DNA of 64,000 nucleotides from NCBI GenBank assembly GCA_949126835.1, contig OX421500.1:27979491-28043490 (forward strand), read 5' to 3'. The DNA comes from Anisus vortex. Its lineage: Eukaryota > Mollusca > Gastropoda > Planorbidae. This document shows, in pieces, positions 22,671-33,104 of this stretch. Below the pieces are notes generated by a model. That model did no database searches. It was not told the DNA's origin and saw only the letters and a list, made by a program, of their open reading frames with translations. Position numbers and translations under genes: made by a program. Within the stretch, counting starts at the first letter, position 1. The number at the start of each line of letters is the position of its first letter.

Positions 22671-22872
22671 CATAGAGTTCGGCAACCTACGGCGTGCGTG
22701 CCATACGTGGCAAGCGCAGCGATTTTCAATGGCAAGCGGTAGACCCTCCAAAAATTGCAATTCAAATTCTCTTCCAGAAGAAAAGGGCAGTAAGACGTTT
22801 AGGCTGTTGGAAAGTTCAATGAGTTAGAATTCATATTTCGGCACACTAATATCGAAAGGTTGCCTACCCCTG
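22671..22872 (-). mobile_element. hAT-like MITE copy with 8-bp target duplication
   Basis: The left terminus GTTCGGCAACCT and right terminus AGGTTGCCTACCCCTG form an inverted repeat. Flanks ATTTAGAT (22663-22670) and ATCTAGAT (22873-22880) match at 7 of 8 bases, the duplication length of hAT transposons. Its interior is inverted relative to the 57.7-kb copy (GGCACACTAAT against ATAGTGTGCC). No coding capacity. Confidence 0.75.
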
Positions 22873-23113
22873 ATCTAGATAACATACGCTAGGTTTTTGG
22901 GTTATTTCTATTTGTGTATTGTTTCTATCTTGGGCCGGTGGTTGGTTACGATCGGGTATTTGGGAAACTCTGATCTTTGACATACCGGTAGGCCTATATA
23001 TAGAAAAAATTAAATTGGACACAACCGGTACCAATAACCAAAAACATTACAAGATTAATAAAGTTACAATGAACTCAAGAAGGTAAAGACATATTGGGTA
23101 GTTACGAGGATGG

Positions 23114-23316
23114 TGCAGGCTAGGATTTTTTCCCGGGTCTGGAGGATGTCCCTGAGTCTACCCAGCTCTGATGGGTACCTGACCTTAGTTGGGGTAAAGT
23201 AAAGGCGGCTGTGCATAGTGCTGGCTACACAATCACCTAGTATGCCGTTGCCACAGAAACTGGTGAACGCTGCTTCATCGGGTCTATGGATCAGTTCGGT
23301 CCGACGGGTACTTTAC
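23114..23316 (+). mobile_element. 5'-truncated SINE with 11-bp target duplication
   Basis: Starts within the body at TGCAGGCTAGGATTTTTTCC and ends GGGTACTTTAC. It is flanked by a perfect TACGAGGATGG at 23103-23113 and 23317-23327. Body bases are close to the family consensus, suggesting a fairly recent insertion. Confidence 0.93.
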
Positions 23317-23361
23317 TACGAGGATGGATAAACGCCAAAAAAGCAAGGGTCTACGTCTAAT

Positions 23362-23654
23362 CATAGACTATAATAAGATGGACCGCTTGCTCTATTTTTA
23401 GAGCTTATATGTACTTTTTTTCTCGTGCGCAACCAATATGGCTGTCTTAAATTACCTCTACGCACCTCCATGTTTCTTAAATGTTTCCGCTGTATAGAAC
23501 TTTCGATTTTAATTTTTCATTGAGAAAATCAAAGCGTTTCAATAAAACGGAAGTGCAAAGTATTATACGAATCGGGAATTCCGAAAAGCAGTCTTTTGAG
23601 TCATCATATAGCAGAAATACTAAAGGAAGCGGTCCATGCGTATTATAGTCTATG
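23362..23654. mobile_element. TIR element of the CATAGACTATAATA family, copy 2
   Basis: CATAGACTATAATA (23362-23375) is perfectly inverted at 23641-23654. The inverted repeat continues inward through GGACCGCTT with one or two differences, about 27 bp in total. The 293-bp interior has no coding capacity. It lacks the extra 150 bp of copy 1. Superfamily uncertain; the short target site could fit Tc1/mariner-like elements. Confidence 0.88.
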
Positions 23655-24942
23655 ATATAATTTAGCACTGTTTTTACTAGAGTAGCATTGCAATTTATTT
23701 GTAACCATTCTTAGTTCAAGCTGTATAATCATTTTATTAAAAGCATAATTCATCCTTTATATGATGTTGATGAAAAGATAAACATCTTTGTATTAAAGTT
23801 CTTGTAAAGTTTTTTTTTTCTTCTGTTTTGAATTTTTTGACAAAGTTTGTTGAAAAATTTACATCTTACAATTGGAACCGAAACCGGGTTTCGTTGGCTT
23901 CTTCACAAATCGGGTTTCGGGTTCTTGAAAAAAACAAAACTCCTTGTTACACGGGTACCCGGTTTTCCGGTACCTGGTTCGACAAGACTTAGAAGCAATG
24001 GTTTTTATGAGATCAACATAAAAAAAAGAACTTAATTCGAACAATGTAATAACAAAAAAAAACACACGCAGACATAAAAAAACAAAGTCGAGACGATGAG
24101 AGTGACAGAGACAAGATCTCGTGGCGCTGATTGTAGTCAATGTCAATTAGAGACGATACATACACTATCAACAATCTCTCAAACATCTTCTTTTGGTTAT
24201 GCCACGGTGGTATATGCAATCTGATCAACATCATTAGTAATGTTAGATTAACCGCATTACACATGACTGCTTGATATTTCCATGTAATCATATTAGAGTT
24301 TTCTTATTCCAAACAACAAACATAAACAAGTTTTCTTGACATTGTAACATGTATCAGAAGAAACGCAGTGGAAAGTTGTTTTGGCATTCACATTTCTAAA
24401 CAAACAAAGTAAGATTTGAAATATGACGTCATGTTATGAAGGCCTCCGGTGATGAACATTAAGGTTTAAGCTACATCAAGTAGATATTAATTGATGCACG
24501 AGGCAGCTGTTGTTATTTTTTAACTTACAAAACATTAACAAACTGATTGGTGAAGTTTTTTTCAGTTTGACTAAAATTTCATGGATAGCGATATTGACAA
24601 GGGGATTGTGTGGTCAGTAGAACCCGCACCGTTTTTTTATATTCCAATTTTAAGGATATTCAATAAAAATAAACTTGTTATTGAAAGTACTAACTTGAGT
24701 ATATCTTTCAGTTGAAAGGTCATGAACTAATAAAGTAATTTTATTATTTTAGTCATTATTAGGTGACATAAAAAAAATAGGAGGAAATAATTAAAAACTT
24801 AAATGAGATAAGAAAACATAATAAAACGTAACATTAAGTAATGTAAGAAAATCGTAGATAAAAAAATGATTAACTTTAAAAAAAAAAAAAATACGATAAA
24901 GAAAAAAGATAAAATAGCACAAGATGATAATATAATACAAGT
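23655..24942. other. Unassigned; inverted-repeat-rich patch at 23870-23985
   Basis: 23870-23985 is dense in CCGGGTTTCG, GGGTACCCGG and CCGGTACC words that can pair with each other, as in subterminal regions of DNA transposons. A perfect TGACGTCA lies at 24424-24431. No gene recognised. Confidence 0.4.
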
Positions 24943-24950
24943 TATTGCGC

Positions 24951-25171
24951 GTTCGGCGGGCGTACCAAAGGTCCTGGGTTCGAATTGTGGTGAAGGCTAG
25001 GATTTTTTCAAGGGACTCAAGGGTGTCCCTGAGTTTACTCAGCTCTGATGAGTAAAGTAAAGGCGACTGGGCGTTGTGCGGACACACATCCCCTTGTATG
25101 CCGTGGCGACAGAAACTGGCGAACTCTGCTTTACCGGCCCTGTGATCCATTCGGTCCGACGGGTACTTTAC
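24951..25171 (+). mobile_element. SINE copy with partial head and 8-bp target duplication
   Basis: Begins in the anticodon-side part of the tRNA-like head (GTTCGGCGGGCGTACC), keeps the B box GGGTTCGAATTG, and has a body deletion after CAGCTCTGATG. It ends GGGTACTTTAC. TATTGCGC flanks it at 24943-24950 and 25172-25179. Confidence 0.9.
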
Positions 25172-25216
25172 TATTGCGCTAAGTATTCGCTTTTAGACCA
25201 ATTTAAAATAAATTAC

Positions 25217-25387
25217 AGGGGATTGTGTGACCATCACAACTGGAATCAGATACCCATCATGGCTGAGTCCATTCAGGGACAGTCCGCAGTCCCGGGAACA
25301 AATCCTGGCTTTCACAACATGGGATTCTATCCCATGACCGTCGGTACGCCACTAGAGCGCGCTGCCTGCTTGCACGCCGTGCCCCCC
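25217..25387 (-). mobile_element. 3'-truncated SINE with complete head
   Basis: The plus-strand text ends GTCGGTACGCCACTAGAGCG then GCACGCCGTGCCCC, the mirrored head. The body ends near GGGGATTGTGTGACC and the tail is absent. It lies 45 bp from the preceding SINE, in the opposite orientation. Confidence 0.85.
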
Positions 25388-25619
25388 TCTCCTCCACCAC
25401 TAAATTGAAACTTTCAAAAACTTTTTAAAAATGGGCATCCATCTGAAAGGAAGCTGCTAAGCTCAGGGAAGTCATCTGCTTGTCTCAACTGATAGGCATT
25501 CGCTATTCTACTTTCAGCTTTTGGTTCAACTTACACATGTAGAGAAATAAAAAAAAAAGTCTGTAATATTTTGTATTAACAAAACATAACTTGTTTGGCA
25601 TCACTGTTGAATTAAATGT
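25388..25619. other. Unassigned sequence
   Basis: Nothing recognised. Confidence 0.5.
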
Positions 25620-25985
25620 GGAAACGGTTTTTTTAAATTTAAATTAAAGCATTTTATTTGCGCTAATAATTTTAAAATGTTTCTTTTTCTTTTCATTTAT
25701 AAAAGAATGAATAGCTTACATTTTATAACTTTGAAATGAACACACTTTTAAAAGTATTTGAACAATGTATAAATATTGTAAGGCTGAAGAACTGTATATT
25801 TTCAAACATTACATTAACTACTCAGTTTGTCTCATTACTAGGTATCTATTCCTGTTAACGATAGTTTAAATCACAGATGGACAGTGATAAACATTAAAGG
25901 ACATCTCAGTAAACTGAGACCACAATATAATTAATATTTTAAAGTGTTAGATCTTCATCTTGAGCAGCAAAATAATGTTTAGACT
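25620..25985 (+). mobile_element. Fragment homologous to the interior of the 33.1-kb hAT-like element
   Basis: Shares a collinear series of words with 33845-34200, including GTATATTTTCAAAC, TTACATTAACTAC, CAGTT and ACATCTCAGTAAACTGAGA (the other copy has one extra A). Termini are not visible, so this is a truncated or very diverged relative. Confidence 0.6.
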
Positions 25986-26477
25986 TAAGTCAATAATTAC
26001 CATAAATGTGAAAGTTAAGTAGACTAATTAAATATTGTATTTGATATAAATTCAAATAGAAAGGATGATAATCACAAACACGTTAACTTTGTATAATTAT
26101 AAAACGATTTTCTCTAATAATAATATCCTTTGCTTTTGGCCTTGGTCTTTGTCATGATGTGAAATTAATTATGCAAAGTTTAGTGCTTTGTAATTAGTTA
26201 CGCATACGTTTATGTATAATGTGCGTGTTTGGGATAAATGATTTCCCCTACACACCGATCCGCTTGGTCAGCTCATGACGCACCTAAATTATCTCTCCTT
26301 GTTGCCGATAGCACCTTTTACCCCACCCTTAACATATATTGTTTGCAACTGGGAAGGGCTATGGTGTCCAGTGTTGCACGCCAGAGCGCCGAGGGTCGTC
26401 TCAGCCGTCGATCGGTTATGATAGCAATTTGGGCCTCGTTTAAAACACGAGATGTACAAAGTTGTGAAAGATAGTAA
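25986..26477. other. Unassigned sequence
   Basis: Short open frames exist at 26238-26474 (plus) and 26318-26704 (minus), but neither shows a motif I recognise. Confidence 0.4.
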
Positions 26478-27015
26478 ATGTGGTGACAGACCGCCTCCCC
26501 CTCTCTCGTACCCTTACCCCTTCTAGCTAGTCCAGGTGTTATGACTAATCCCTTTGACACTGGACACGCCTCTTGACCAATCGTTGTGTAGACAATTGTA
26601 GACATTTGTGTCATTGGTTGACGTTTTGCACTGGGTCGCCATTTTAGGCTGACCAGTGGACAGATATAAGGGGCAGGTTTTATGTTGTTAGGGGGACTGG
26701 ACACTTCTTCTTAAAATGTTACATGACGTTATTCCATATTGGATTATTTACATAAATTGTTCTCTTGGAATTACTGTGTTGTGAAGTCGTTCTTATATAT
26801 TATTCTTTTTCATGTATTGATGTTTATGTGCTTGGATATAATTGAAGTGTTGTGGACACCTTATTATCCCTTTATGTAAGAGTGACTATGTAAAATAACC
26901 ACGTTAATACCGGCAATAAACGTTCGACTTATATAATTACTTAACTTGAACTGGTTTGTTTTAATTGAGTGTGCATGCGAATACGTGAAGGAAGGAAGGT
27001 AGACCGCCAGAGAAA
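26478..27015 (+). mobile_element. Candidate solo LTR
   Basis: Begins TGTGGTGACAGACCGCC, which resembles the start of some Gypsy-type LTRs. It has a TATA-like GATATAAGG at about 26661 and an AATAAA at about 26916 near its right side. The right boundary is uncertain, and I could not find a 4-6-bp target duplication, a primer-binding site or a second LTR. It could equally be a promoter-like unique region. Confidence 0.3.
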
Positions 27016-27147
27016 CGGCACGTTAAATAGAAATATCAAGCATTGTTGATGCAACAAGTCTAGTTCAGCCAGCAGATGTCATAGCCCAAAGACAACGAAC
27101 CAAGTGAGGTGGGATTATAGCGTGTGAGAAGCACAGTAACGAGCGCA

Positions 27148-27176
27148 TCGTACTGGCCACACAATCCCCTCATCAC
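27148..27176 (+). mobile_element. Tiny SINE body scrap
   Basis: CGTACTGGCCACACAATCCC matches the SINE body around its GGCCACACAATC word. No flanking structure remains. Confidence 0.5.
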
Positions 27177-27246
27177 AGTCTGCAACGGAGTTAAATTAAT
27201 TGTCCTATAAAAATAATTTCCAAAAAAGTATAATAGAGCGGGTTGA

Positions 27247-27324
27247 CTTTTAGGCTGTTGGCACGCTGATTGATTTTTTAAATCCTAGTTTGGCACATTA
27301 TTAGCAATAGGTTGCACACACCTG
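27247..27324 (-). mobile_element. Partial hAT-like MITE copy
   Basis: Reads CTTTTAGGCTGTTGGCACGC to AGGTTGCACACACCTG in the same orientation as the 22.7-kb copy. The left terminus is lost. Confidence 0.65.
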
Positions 27325-27713
27325 GTCTAGGAAACATTTCCTAACTGGCGCATTACTTAACTTTTAAACTTAATTTGTAAAGAACGTAATTCCGACAAGT
27401 CTTTGGTTACACCTTCTTGGAGGGAAATATTTGAGTTGACCACTTAGTGGAATCTTAATGGGAAAAGGCTGAAGATTTCCTGAGTTATGGATTTTCGAAT
27501 AATATAGATCAGTGCCCATTGCCAAATTTACATCGACTCTCGATTTCTTTCAATCTCCTTTTGACATTCTAGAGGGCAGGCTCAGTCCAGTTTTTATTGT
27601 TATATATCAGAGGTTCAGGGACAATTTATTATTATTATATCGATAACATTTTATATTCGGCCTTTATCCCAATGTTATAATTTTCTATGTATGTCTTTGA
27701 CTATGTCTTTACT
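27325..27713. other. Unassigned sequence
   Basis: Nothing recognised. Confidence 0.5.
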
Positions 27714-28000
27714 GTACTTATATATACTGTGTGGAAAATAAATAGTGTTTATGTATATATATATACTGTGTGGAAAATAAATAGTGTTTATATATATATA
27801 TATACTGTGTGGAAAATAAATAGTGTTTATATATATATATATATATATACTGTGTGGAAAATAAATAGTGTTTATATATATATATATATATACTGTGTGG
27901 AAAATAAATAGTGTTTATATATATATATATATATATACTGTGTGGAAAATAAATAGTGTTTATATATATATATATATATACTGTGCGGAAAATAAATAGT

Positions 28001-28034
<34 letters not shown>

Positions 28035-28095
28035 TGTGTGGAAAATAAATAGTGTTCATATATATATATACTGTGTGGAAAATAAATAGTGTTCA
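27714..28095. repeat. Compound satellite: conserved core plus variable TA run, nine units
   Basis: A conserved core CTGTGTGGAAAATAAATAGT, followed by GTT, is repeated nine times and separated by TA dinucleotide runs of differing length. One core has GTGCGG. Open frames across it are periodicity artefacts. Confidence 0.96.
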
Positions 28096-28136
28096 TTGTT
28101 CCAGACACGGAAAAACACAAATGTGTTTTTTTAAAA

Positions 28137-28205
28137 CCTCGATTCAAACCAGAGACATACGAAAGGACATTATGACGCGCTGCCCCCATACCACTGTGCT
28201 CTATC
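28137..28205 (-). mobile_element. tRNA-like fragment, possible second SINE family
   Basis: On the minus strand, GCACAGTGGTATGGGGG could be an A-box region, and CTGGTTTGAATCGAGG a B-box region. No acceptor stem closes, so it is not a working tRNA. Confidence 0.4.
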
Positions 28206-28239
28206 CCAGTAGGTTATTATACAATAAATGAGCTCAAGT

Positions 28240-28449
28240 GTACTCATGAACCTTTTGATAATAGTCCGCCAAAGTAGGATTTCTAATTCATTCATCGTGC
28301 CATCAACCTAAAGGCCATCAACACTCCATTTCTTGTTGAAGAGAGATAAATTGTTTTCTTTAGGAAGGTGGGGGGGGGGGTCTTGCGCGTGCCATTGAAA
28401 ATAGCTTTGCGTGTCATTTCTGGCAAGCATACCGTAGGTAGCCGAGCCC
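28240..28449 (+). mobile_element. Degenerate hAT-like MITE copy
   Basis: Aligns in order with the 57.7-kb copy: TAGTCCGCCAAAGTAGG, CTAATTCATTCATCGTGCC, CAACCTAAAGGCCATC, then GGCAAGCATACCGTAGG and GAGCCCTG. It contains a G-run insertion near 28370. The left terminus is badly eroded and no target duplication is clear. Confidence 0.65.
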
Positions 28450-29621
28450 TGAGTTAGACAGTGGCTAAAGAATGGATTTCAATGAATGGGCGCAGATGAC
28501 ACATTCTTAAAACCTATATTTATCTATGTAAATTATCTTAATTTATGTTTTCCAAGGGCCGCTTCAATAATGTATGATTATATGATTGCCTTAATCCGTG
28601 GGGGACACATTTGAAAAAAGGGCCGTAATTGTAGAATTAATCATTTATGCCATGTTAATCACGGACGCAAGATTTATTGTTATTTTTAATACTGTTGTGT
28701 TGGCACCAAATTTGTTTGGTCCAAGTGTTATTTAGTACCCGTTAGGTCATGGATGTTTACTTGATATATTACGCCTAATTAGCGGATATCTTGGGGATTC
28801 TGAGATCAACAACATCAAATAGTCTAATGGCTGTTTATACCAAGACGGATGGGGTGGGGGGAGGTAACACCCCTCCCCCATCTCCCTCACAATGCACGAT
28901 GGTAGCCAGCCTCCTCTTCATCGAGCAAGACAGGGCCCTAGAGAACAACCAAACTCTCTCTCTCACACACACAATACAAATGTTGCTTTTAATATTTGGA
29001 CCTCTGCTCATTAGTTTCTTCCCCATGGGGAACAACCCGAGGTTCGAGTGCGGCTCTCTCCCCAGTTGTCCACCCCTGATTAGTCGTTAGGTGCTTTGGG
29101 CTTGAGGGTGACGATGGGGAAAGCCAATGGCTCATTAAAGGGAACTTGACAGGGATTTTGGGCATCTAAACGTGACCCAGAAATAGAAAAACAAAAATGG
29201 AAGATCTGAGAATTGCCTTTAATCCGGAACACTTTGGCAAGAATTATTTATTATTTGAACGTTATCGAGAGAAATTATCTGGTCCAAGGGTTATTGTCAC
29301 ACTCTTCATGTAGTGGTGACCTCAGCAATTAGTTGATCTACAAGGTCTATTGTCTTTCAAAATAACGTTTCAATTCATTATAGTTTCTGGGAATAGAACT
29401 CTTAATACTTAATCTTTTGATAGTATTATTGTTTGTTTAATATTGTTAATAAGATGTCAGATGCTTGACAGCAACAATTTATATGCATGTTCCACAGGCA
29501 GGCGACCGTAAACAATAAAAAAATAAAAAAAATAAATAAATACCGAAAGAAACGTTCTCACTAAAGTTTTTATTGTAATATTGTTTTTTTTTCTTTCTCT
29601 TTTAACAAAACACATTGTAAT
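28450..29621. other. Unassigned 1.2 kb
   Basis: A short open frame at 28791-29090 has no recognisable motif. Includes a small CT/CA tract near 28955-28972. Confidence 0.45.
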
Positions 29622-29665
29622 CATTCGTTTTTCCGTCATTTTGACGGGCATAACTCCTAGTTATA
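29622..29665. repeat. Second copy of the hairpin-bearing dispersed repeat
   Basis: CCGTCATTTTGACGG lies at 29633-29647, with flanks matching 2298-2340. Confidence 0.55.
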
Positions 29666-30392
29666 TTATAAAATTTATTGTAAACCATGTCTAGGTAAAC
29701 CAGTGTAAAACGCTGACTTAAGGAAAAGTTTTCTTTAGAATAGTCTCCTTGTTATTAAATGCGAACAAAATATACAAGATCAAATACACTCCAGCTTGGG
29801 CAAATCTAAAACTAAATTTTTTAATAACAATTTTTGTTTCAATAATCTTTAAAATCTATGTAAGATTAAATGTATAATTCAACAAATTTATTGGAATTTT
29901 AAATTTTTATAGGTAAGTGAAGGTGTAAAATGGCAGACTGTGATGTATCAAAGAACAAAATGTAAATATATAGATCAGTGTTGTACATAAAAATGCTCCA
30001 AGTAGGACTGTATTTAGGATGGTGGTGCTTTTCATATTTTCATTTGTAAAGAGTTTTTAGTTCCTGTATTATGTATTCCATACACTAGAACAAATATACA
30101 TTTACTTTCTTCAAGCGAAGCATATCCGAACATGGAATGGATTGTCTGCACATACCAGGAAAACCAACAACTTGACATTATTGAAGACACTCATCAAACT
30201 GATACACTAGACTGAAACAAATTATAAGTGTAGGAAGGAGCTACTGTTATATATTACAGGATAACATATTTATTATAACAAGTTTTTTTATTGTTATAAT
30301 ACTTAACATTGAATTAATCATTGCGTTCTATTACGTCATAATATATCATGATACAAAATATATCAAATATATATAATGATTATAAATGTAAG
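29666..30392. other. Unassigned AT-rich sequence
   Basis: Nothing recognised. Confidence 0.5.
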
Positions 30393-30563
30393 TAAAGTAC
30401 CATTCGGACAAAACTGATCATGGGGCTTGTGAAGCAGCATTTACCAATTTCTGTGGCCACGGCATACTAAGGGATGTGTGGCCAGCACAATGCCCAGCCA
30501 CCTTTACTTTACCCCAACTAATGTCAGGTACCCATCAGAGCTGGGTAGACTCAGGGTCAGCCA
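30393..30563 (-). mobile_element. 5'-truncated SINE copy
   Basis: Tail and body are present (ACCATTCGGACAAAACTGAT, TTTCTGTGGCCACGGC, CAGCCACCTTTACTTTACC, GGTACCCATCAGAGCTGG). It stops before the tRNA-like head. Confidence 0.88.
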
Positions 30564-31206
30564 GTGTATAAGTGTACCTACACAAAACACACTGTGGCTT
30601 CCTACTCGCATAACCCCTACAGTTGTATAGCCAATAATGTTCCATGAGAGTATATCTTCTAAATAGAACACATCTGATTATGTACAGTTCTCTATACCGT
30701 TACGCAAACATATTGAAAACGATCTCAAGAAGTCAAGAAAAGTAGGACGAAGATGCCAGAATTCTAATTGCCATACGATACTGGATTGGTAAAGAGAGAC
30801 AGGGTAAATAGATACGTTCCAGTCAGATACAGTTGTTAGATTTATTCTTAGTATTTGCGTGTATCTTTTTTTTTTCACCAGATATCTCCCCCAAACTATT
30901 CCCACACACTCTCCACCTAACATCATTGTCACTGGGAGAATCTGCAGAAAACTGGGTCCATCTCATGCTCCAGATACAAGACACTCTAGTTATTCTAAAG
31001 TCAGCACATACCTGGAGATTCACGTGAACACGTGACAAGGAGGGTGGGAGGGGGGGGTCTTTTTCTTTTTTTTTTTATTGGTGAGAAAAAGGGTGGGGGA
31101 GGGAATAGTTTCCTACCTGGATTAAAGTGGAATCGTGAGCTTGGTGGGTTTTTAATTTTTTTGTTGTTGTAAAAATGGAATTGATCATATTGATGTCTAT
31201 CTAGGG
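30564..31206. other. Unassigned; G-rich patch at about 31039-31105
   Basis: GGAGGGTGGGAGGGGGGGG and GGGTGGGGGAGGG could form quadruplexes. No gene recognised. Confidence 0.45.
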
Positions 31207-31479
31207 ATTACGTTGATGTTTGGTGGAATTGATGTCATTGTACGGATTATTTTGAGGTTTGGTGGAATTGATGTCATTGTATGAATTAAGTTGATGTTCG
31301 GTGGAATTGATCTCGTTGTACGGATTATGTTGATGTTTGATGGAATTGATGTCATTGTATGAATTAAGTTGATGCTCGGTGGAATTGATGTCGTTGTAGG
31401 AACTATGTTGATGTTTGGTGGAATTGATGTCATTGTATGAATTTTGTTGATGTTTGGTGGAATTGATGTCATTGTACAT
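31207..31479. repeat. 39-bp minisatellite, exactly seven units, alternating unit types
   Basis: Each unit is ATTA-x-GTTGATG-TT-x-GGTGGAATTGAT plus a variable end. Unit starts fall every 39 bp from 31207 to 31441. Unit ends alternate between a TACGG-like type and a TATGA type, giving a 78-bp dimer. 39 is a multiple of three, so minus-strand frames stay open without being genes. Confidence 0.96.
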
Positions 31480-31502
31480 CAGTAACATCTTATGTTGACT
31501 AT

Positions 31503-31590
31503 TTGAGCAGACCACATTTCAAGCGTTATGCTGACGACTATTCCAATTGAGCAGACCACATTTCAAGCGTTATGCTGACGACTATTCCAA
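31503..31590. repeat. Perfect 44-bp tandem duplication
   Basis: TTGAGCAGACCACATTTCAA, then GCGTTATGCTGACGACTATT and CCAA, occurs at 31503 and 31547 without visible difference. This suggests a very recent event or an assembly effect. Confidence 0.96.
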
Positions 31591-32317
31591 CAGATGCCAT
31601 TTGAAGGATTACGATGAAATGCCTGGTTTAACAGACTTCGGCTCGGCACACGATTCAACTTCCCGTCACGGAGGAGGTCGAAGGTTGCCGTTACAATGTT
31701 ACATTTATCGCCTTTTTGTTTTCGAACATATCAAAACCCCGAACTGCGGTAGTTGAGTATACAGTAGGAGCTAATTCACGTGATAAATCAACTGTCGTTC
31801 AGTTCACGTAGGTAAAACGTAGCATCGAAAGGAACACGTGTAATTGAATATTTTAAGTAGGGGGAAATCCCGATCCGTGTCTAGTTCACTTGCCGGTTGT
31901 TTTTTTCACTGGCTTGAACAAAGAAACACACACAGTATAGTGAAGGGAAATAAATCATGCGGTGTAGATTACAACAGGTTCCCTTTCACGAGTTATTGTT
32001 CCTGGGAATGAATGTGATAAAAAGTGGTATTTAGGGGAGACGACAGATCCCCCCCGTGGGGATCTCGTGCTGAGATAATCCTATCTGATAGTTGGACATT
32101 AATAGGGATCACGGTGTAGCATCCCTTTTCTACTTCTTGCTGTTGAGATTGGTCCATATGTGTTGAATTTATGTTGTTATGTTGGCATTATGGTTGGCTT
32201 AGCATATCTTATGACATAATGTTTTAGTAAGAGTTTGATGTATGGAAAGTGAAGTGCGCAATGCTCAGATTATTTATTTTTTCTTTTACTTCTTTCAGCT
32301 ATACGTTAGAATAGAAG
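31591..32317. other. Unassigned sequence
   Basis: Moderate base composition with a 31547-31756 open frame. No motif recognised. Confidence 0.4.
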
Positions 32318-32585
32318 CTGCAAGGGAAATGGTTGCCGTAGCGAAGGGCTTGGGTTCGTGTCCGAGTAAAAACGCTAGGAATTTGTTTTGCGGGTCTAAA
32401 GGGTGTCTTCTGTATTAGACTAATTTGATAAGTTGGATGATATTATTTTTTTGGAGGAAAAGTAAAGGCGGCTGTGCATTGTGCTGACCGCACATTCCCA
32501 CGAGAAACCGAGGCCACGGAAACTTGTAAATCTGCACTTTGCTTGCCCTATGAACAGAAATGATCAAAGAAGGATACTTTGCTGT
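32318..32585 (+). mobile_element. Divergent SINE copy
   Basis: CTTGGGTTCGTGTCCGAG matches the B-box area. The body words AAAGTAAAGGCGGCTGTGCA and TTGTGCTGACCGCACA are kept, and the tail GGATACTTTGC is altered. It is an old copy. Confidence 0.8.
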
Positions 32586-32685
32586 GCGCATCCCTGTTCT
32601 GCTGTTCTTGCACTCAATGCCAGACAAACATATTTACATGTCATTTTGTTTAAATGCTGTTCAGAAATGTCGAGTATGTTTAGTA

Positions 32686-32722
32686 AGGATAAGGGTTAGG
32701 GTTATGGCTAGAGTTAGGGTGA
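32686..32722 (+). repeat. Short degenerate telomere-like stretch
   Basis: AAGGGTTAGGGTTATGG is followed by GAGTTAGGGTGAGC. TTAGGG is the telomere repeat of molluscs and most animals; about five imperfect units occur here. Confidence 0.6.
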
Positions 32723-33104
32723 GCGGACAAAGAAGCAGGCCTGAAATTGATTTGTTTTATGACGTTGCAGCAGGTTATAATCAACAGTTACATGTGAGTG
32801 ACGTCGAAGAGGGGGAGGGGAGGAGGCGAGGTCCGCAGATAGATGGCTGCTTTTTCGGATTTATGAGTTTTTTGAGTGCCAGTTGAGAGCTATATGTCAT
32901 GCTTGTTATGCTCGTATGAATATAGAACTTCCGGTACCAGCATGGAAATACATGACACTTATGATATATTATGGTTTATGAATGGATATGATATTTCGGT
33001 TTAATATCCACATCATTACTGTTGAAATATAGCGCTCACTGCATGCTAAATGCACCCGGGCATTGAACAAACCATCAAAACCAGCAACTAAACATCATTT
33101 AAAA

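Noticed and set aside
26238..26704. Overlapping frames of 78 and 128 codons as a gene pair
   Set aside because: Opposite strands of the same stretch with no motif; part lies in the candidate LTR.
27687..28189. Small secreted-protein-like frames
   Set aside because: They follow the TA-rich compound satellite; residues merely mirror TATATA and the core.
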